The notes under the pieces: generated by a model | The model's database searches: none | What the model saw: only the letters and a program-made list of their open reading frames with translations | Told to the model about the DNA's origin: nothing | In this document: piece after piece, positions 21,099 through 24,581 of the stretch | How positions within the stretch are numbered: the first letter of the stretch is position 1 | Layout: the number at the start of each line of letters is the position of its first letter | Made by a program: the position numbers and the translations under genes | Source of the DNA: an uncultured Eubacteriales bacterium | GTDB lineage: Bacteria > Bacillota > Clostridia > Oscillospirales > Oscillospiraceae | Direction of reading: 5' to 3' | DNA length: 24,581 bases | Assembly: GCA_900553135.1 (NCBI GenBank) | Contig: USCO01000018.1 | Span: 1 to 24,581 of the forward strand

Positions 21099-23093
21099 TT
21101 ATTCCCCCTTGTGGTCCTCCGGGACGGCGCCCGCCTTGTAGGCCGCCAGCAGGTCCTGCAGGGCGTCGGCCTCAGCCTGGAGCTTGCGGCCGATGTCGGT
21201 CTGCGCGATCTTGATGCGGGCGTCCATGCGCTCAAAGACCTGGGAGTTGTTGACGATGTCCTCGTTGTCCTCAATGGCGGTTTTCTGGCCGCAGAAGGGT
21301 TCGTGGGAGACGATGCGCAGCACCCAGGAGTTGTAGATCAGGGTGTAGCCCGCGATGCCGGTGGTGCCCTGATAGGCCTTGCAGAAGCCGCCGTCGATGA
21401 CGATAAGCTTGCCGCCGCCCTTCAGGGGGCTCTCACCCTTCTTGGATTTTACGGGGATGTGGCCGTTGATGATGTGGCAGTGGGGGCCCTCCAGGCCGAA
21501 CTCCTTTAACAGGAAGTCGCACATGGCGGGGTCCTGGTAGTGGGTGTAGTAGGGGTTCTTGGGCTCGGTCCAGGCGCTCTCGTCCTTGATGAGGCGGCGC
21601 TCGAAGGTGGTCATGCGGTCCCGGCCAAAGATGGGGCTGTTGCGCCCGGCCCACAAGAACCACAGGAAGTCCATGCCCAGCTGCCGCTCGGGGGTGCCCA
21701 GCTTGTGGTAGTAGGCCTGGCGGGCGGCGGTGTCGGCGTAGTCCAGAAATTCCCGGCCCTTGCGCTCCTTGCCCCCAATGGAGAAGGAGAGCAGCTGCCC
21801 GTCCGCCGTCATGGGGATGCAGCCGTGGAAGAGGAGGTTTCCATTGAATACCTTATAAAGGCTGCCCTTGGAGTAGAGGAAGCGGATGTGCTTTTGCAGC
21901 TTTTCGCTGCGCAGGAAGGAGGCGGTGAGCTGGTTGATGACCGCGTCCTCTTCGGGGGTGAGGGCGTAGGGGGCGGCCCGGTCCACGGTGGGGAAGTCCA
22001 CGTCCTCCAGAGGATAGGTGGTGTCGCCGATGGTGATGCATTTGTTCTCGTAGTCGATCTTGTCCAGCAGCAGCCGGTCGCTCATGCCGTACTCGGGGTG
22101 GCGCAGCAGCTTCTGGCCCTCCAGCTTGAAGAGGATAATGGTGATGGCCTTGTGCATCCGGGCGGAGAGGAGCTTATCCTTCTCACTGTACTGGTCGGCG
22201 TCGGGGCCGGTGAGCTTGACGGCAAAGCGGTGGACGTCGCAGTCCTTGTAAACCTCGTTGGCAAAGACGGACAGGGGGCGCAGGGAGATGCCGTAGCCCG
22301 TCTCGATGACTTCCAGGTTATTATAGTGGATGGAGTTGGCCAGCACGGTGGCCACCAGAGTGCGGGAGCCGGAAGCGGCGCCCATCCACAGAATGTCGTG
22401 GTTGCCCCACTGGATGTCCACGCTGTGGTAGTCCAGCAGGGAGTCCATGATGATGTCCGCCCGGGGGCCGCGGTCGAAGATGTCGCCCACAATGTGCATG
22501 TGGTCCACGGCCATGCGCTTGATGACCCCGGAGACGGCCTCAATAAACCCGTCGGCCTGCTCCAGGTCGATGATGGTGGAGATGATATTTTCGTAGTAGT
22601 CCCGCTTGTCCGCCTCAGCGTAGTTGGTGTGGATGAGTTCGTCGATGATGTAGGCGTAGTCCTTGGGCAGGGCTTTGCGCACCTTGGAGCGGGTATACTT
22701 GGAGGTGACAAAGCGGCACACCTCGATGAGCCGGTGCAGGGTGATGCGGTACCACTCGTTCATGTCGGGGATCTGCTGGCGCAGCAGCTCCAGCTTCTCC
22801 TCGGGGTAGTAGATGAGGGTGGCCAGCTCGTCCCGCTCTGTTTTGGAGATGGTGGAGGCGAACAGGTCGTCGATCTTCTCCCGGATGACGCCGGAACAGG
22901 AGTTGAGGATGTGGATAAAGGCCTCATACTCCCCGTGGACGTCGGAGATAAAGTGCTCGGTGCCCTTGGGCAGGTTCAAAATGGCCTGAAGGTTGATGAT
23001 CTCGCTGCTGGCGGCCTGGACCGTGGGGTACTGCTGGGCCAGCAATTTCAGATAACGCAGCTCTTCCTGAGAAAAAGTCTTTTTCCGCTTCAT
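21099..23093 (-). CDS. fbp: Class III fructose-1,6-bisphosphatase
   Basis: Gluconeogenic enzyme hydrolysing fructose-1,6-bisphosphate to fructose-6-phosphate, of the metallophosphatase type found in Firmicutes. The 664 residues match the usual length. Metal-binding motifs are DVHGEYEAF (51-59), VGDIFDRGPRAD (202-213) and GNHDILWMG (230-238). Other family blocks are FISDVHGE, MNEWYRITLHRLIEVCRF, LFHGCIPM, DFLWFLWAGRNSPIFGRDRM and HIINGHIPVKSKKGESP, then VIDGGFCKAYQ. The ATG has AGGAGG 7 nt upstream. It has its own divergent promoter opposite the MATE gene. Confidence 0.97.
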   Translation of the reverse strand: MKRKKTFSQEELRYLKLLAQQYPTVQAASSEIINLQAILNLPKGTEHFISDVHGEYEAFIHILNSCSGVIREKIDDLFASTISKTERDELATLIYYPEEKLELLRQQIPDMNEWYRITLHRLIEVCRFVTSKYTRSKVRKALPKDYAYIIDELIHTNYAEADKRDYYENIISTIIDLEQADGFIEAVSGVIKRMAVDHMHIVGDIFDRGPRADIIMDSLLDYHSVDIQWGNHDILWMGAASGSRTLVATVLANSIHYNNLEVIETGYGISLRPLSVFANEVYKDCDVHRFAVKLTGPDADQYSEKDKLLSARMHKAITIILFKLEGQKLLRHPEYGMSDRLLLDKIDYENKCITIGDTTYPLEDVDFPTVDRAAPYALTPEEDAVINQLTASFLRSEKLQKHIRFLYSKGSLYKVFNGNLLFHGCIPMTADGQLLSFSIGGKERKGREFLDYADTAARQAYYHKLGTPERQLGMDFLWFLWAGRNSPIFGRDRMTTFERRLIKDESAWTEPKNPYYTHYQDPAMCDFLLKEFGLEGPHCHIINGHIPVKSKKGESPLKGGGKLIVIDGGFCKAYQGTTGIAGYTLIYNSWVLRIVSHEPFCGQKTAIEDNEDIVNNSQVFERMDARIKIAQTDIGRKLQAEADALQDLLAAYKAGAVPEDHKGE

Positions 23094-23134
23094 TCCATTG
23101 CCTCCTTCAAATGCCGGAAATACTCCGTTTCTCC

Positions 23135-23163
23135 ATTATTTCATATTTACTTCCGGCTTGCAA
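23135..23163 (-). promoter_or_regulatory. Candidate promoter of fbp
   Basis: On the minus strand TTGCAA (23158-23163) is 17 bp from AATAAT (23135-23140), preceded by TGA (extended -10), about 42 bp before the fbp start. Confidence 0.5.
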
Positions 23164-23244
23164 GGGAAGCGGATAGCTTTAACAAAAAATTAAGATGATA
23201 TTTTACACGCTAAGCGGCAAAAAAGGAAAAACACAGGAGCGGCA

Positions 23245-23279
23245 AGCACAACCCCTTTTCAGGCAGGGTAGATTGTGCT
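23245..23279. promoter_or_regulatory. Inverted repeat overlapping the MATE promoter
   Basis: AGCACAA (23245-23251) and its reverse complement TTGTGCT (23273-23279) bracket the -35 and touch the -10 of the MATE promoter. The position suits a repressor operator; the protein is unknown. Confidence 0.4.
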
Positions 23280-23284
23280 ATAAT
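23256..23284 (+). promoter_or_regulatory. Promoter of the MATE transporter gene
   Basis: TATAAT (23279-23284, perfect) is preceded by TGC (extended -10). TTTTCA (23256-23261, 4 of 6) lies 17 bp upstream. The ribosome site follows about 17 bp later. Confidence 0.8.
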
Positions 23285-23313
23285 GAACTAAATTTTTTCT
23301 AGGAGTGAGTTTC

Positions 23314-24581
23314 TTGGCACAGACCCGCGACGAAGAACGCCTGGCCAAGGCCCCCATCGGCCCGCTGATGCTGAAATTGGCGGTACCCGCTGTGGCGGCC
23401 CAGGTCATCAACATGCTGTATAACATTGTGGACCGCATCTATATCGGCCACATCCCCCAGGTAGGCGACATCGCCCTCACCGGAGTGGGGGTGACCTTCC
23501 CCATCATCATGCTCATCTCCGCCTTTGCCGCCTTCGCCGGACAGGGCGGCGCCCCGCTGGCCTCCATCCGCCTGGGTGCGGGGGACCGGGAGGGCGCGGA
23601 GGAGATTTTGGGCAACTCCACCACCATGCTGCTGATTGCGGCGGTGGTGCTCACCGCGGGCTTCAGCATCTTTAAGGAGCCCATCCTCTACGCCTTTGGA
23701 GCCTCGGAAAACACCATCGGCTACGCCATGGACTACATCGGCATCTACCTGGTGGGTACTGTTTTCGTCCAGCTGGCCCTGGGACTCAACACCTTCATCA
23801 GCGCCCAGGGAAAGGCCCTGGTGGCCATGCTCAGCGTGCTCATCGGCGCCATTTTGAACATCTGCCTGGACCCGGTGTTTATCTTTGTCCTGCATATGGG
23901 GGTCAAGGGCGCGGCCCTGGCCACCATCCTCTCCCAGGCGGTGAGCGCGGCCTGGGTGGTGGGCTTCCTGCTGTCCCGGCGCAGCGGCCTGCGCATCCGC
24001 AGAAAGAATATGGCCCTGAAGGGCAAGGTGGTGGGCCGGGTGGCCGGCCTGGGCGTGGCCCCCTTTATCATGCAGTCCACCGAGAGCCTGGTCACCGTGG
24101 TGCTGAACACCGGCATGCAGACCTACGGCGGCGACCTGTATGTGGGCACCATCACCATCATGCAGTCCATCATGCAGATGATCGTTCTGCCCACCCAGGG
24201 TATCACCCAGGGCACCCAGCCCATTATGAGCTACAACTACGGGGCGGGCAACTACCTGCGGGTGCGTCAGACCTTCAAGCGCCTGCTCACCGTTACCCTC
24301 ACCGTCACCTGCACCGCCTTTGTGGTGGTGGCCTTCTTCCCCGGCATGCTGGCCCGCATCTTCACCCCCCAGCCCGAGCTCATCGCCCTGGTCAGCCGGG
24401 TCATGCCCATCTTCTTTGGCGGCATGTGGGCCTTCGGCGCCCAGCTGGCCTGCCAGACCACCTTTATGGCCCTGGGCCAGGCCCGCACCAGCCTGTTTCT
24501 GGCCCTGCTGCGAAAGGTGATTTTGCTGGTGCCTCTGGCCATCATCCTGCCCCGGCTGACGGGCAGCGTCATGGGCATCTA
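23314..24581 (+). CDS. MATE family efflux transporter (3' end missing)
   Basis: Ion-coupled multidrug/toxin exporter of the MATE (NorM/DinF/MepA) family. About 422 of the usual roughly 450 residues are present before the window edge. The protein begins AQTRDEERLAKAPIGPLMLK, then the first helix PAVAAQVINMLYNIVDRIYIG, whose MLYNIVDRIYIG is a hallmark of MepA-like members. Further blocks are LTGVGVTFPIIMLISAFAAF, GQGGAPLASIRLGAGD, NTFISAQGKALVAMLSVLIGA and LDPVFIFVLHMGVKGAALAT. A second half follows with QGITQGTQPIMSYNYGAGNY. The start is TTG at 23314, 8 nt after AGGAG; the in-frame GTG at 23305 overlaps that site. Confidence 0.93.
   Translation, partial: MAQTRDEERLAKAPIGPLMLKLAVPAVAAQVINMLYNIVDRIYIGHIPQVGDIALTGVGVTFPIIMLISAFAAFAGQGGAPLASIRLGAGDREGAEEILGNSTTMLLIAAVVLTAGFSIFKEPILYAFGASENTIGYAMDYIGIYLVGTVFVQLALGLNTFISAQGKALVAMLSVLIGAILNICLDPVFIFVLHMGVKGAALATILSQAVSAAWVVGFLLSRRSGLRIRRKNMALKGKVVGRVAGLGVAPFIMQSTESLVTVVLNTGMQTYGGDLYVGTITIMQSIMQMIVLPTQGITQGTQPIMSYNYGAGNYLRVRQTFKRLLTVTLTVTCTAFVVVAFFPGMLARIFTPQPELIALVSRVMPIFFGGMWAFGAQLACQTTFMALGQARTSLFLALLRKVILLVPLAIILPRLTGSVMGI

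Overview
The window looks like a chromosomal segment of a GC-rich, anaerobic, gut-type Clostridia member, most plausibly Oscillospiraceae (Flavonifractor / Intestinimonas / Lawsonibacter-like). The grounds are the HrcA/CIRCE heat-shock arrangement, strong AGGAGG ribosome sites, sigma-A promoters with 17-bp spacers, a class III (Firmicutes-type) fructose-1,6-bisphosphatase, a class B sortase, an LCP protein, the oxygen-independent cobalamin pathway, and very GC-rich codon usage. The genus is inferred from general resemblance only; no search was run.

Layout. (1) Positions 1-2680, minus strand: heat-shock operon hrcA-grpE-dnaK (dnaK runs off the left edge), with a textbook promoter and perfect CIRCE operator. 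A compact GC-rich element bounded by 9-bp direct repeats sits between grpE and dnaK. (2) Positions 2780-4062, plus strand: an LCP cell-wall glycopolymer ligase that seems to start at a CTG codon, closed by a strong terminator. (3) Positions 4069-6658: a SARP/BTAD-type regulator with a degenerate GGDEF-like C-terminus, divergent from a transglutaminase-like lipoprotein. (4) Positions 6704-10470, plus strand: a compact pilus/type II secretion-like operon (GspF/PilC platform, four small membrane-anchored pseudopilin-like proteins, PilT ATPase) with no PilB, classical pilin or prepilin peptidase. (5) Positions 10481-11925, plus strand: a two-gene unit of a small two-helix membrane protein and a class B sortase with an acidic repeat tail. 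(6) Positions 11924-20076, minus strand: a nine-gene operon, cbiK-D-L-F-G-H-J-ET-C, led by a sigma-A promoter, a cobalamin riboswitch and an intrinsic terminator/antiterminator pair. It covers corrin-ring construction from sirohydrochlorin to cobyrinate. (7) Positions 20079-23163, minus strand: D-amino-acid transaminase and class III Fbp. (8) Positions 23256-24581, plus strand: a MATE efflux transporter, truncated by the right edge, with an inverted repeat in its promoter.

How they work together. The heat-shock genes are repressed by HrcA at CIRCE. The cobalamin genes should be shut off by cobalamin through the riboswitch, and most are translationally coupled by overlaps of a few bases. The middle third is envelope-oriented: LCP, lipoprotein, pilus-like machine and sortase. 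Several proteins there have unusual architectures, and that is where the less-described biology lies. No tRNA, rRNA, insertion sequence, prophage or CRISPR array was seen.
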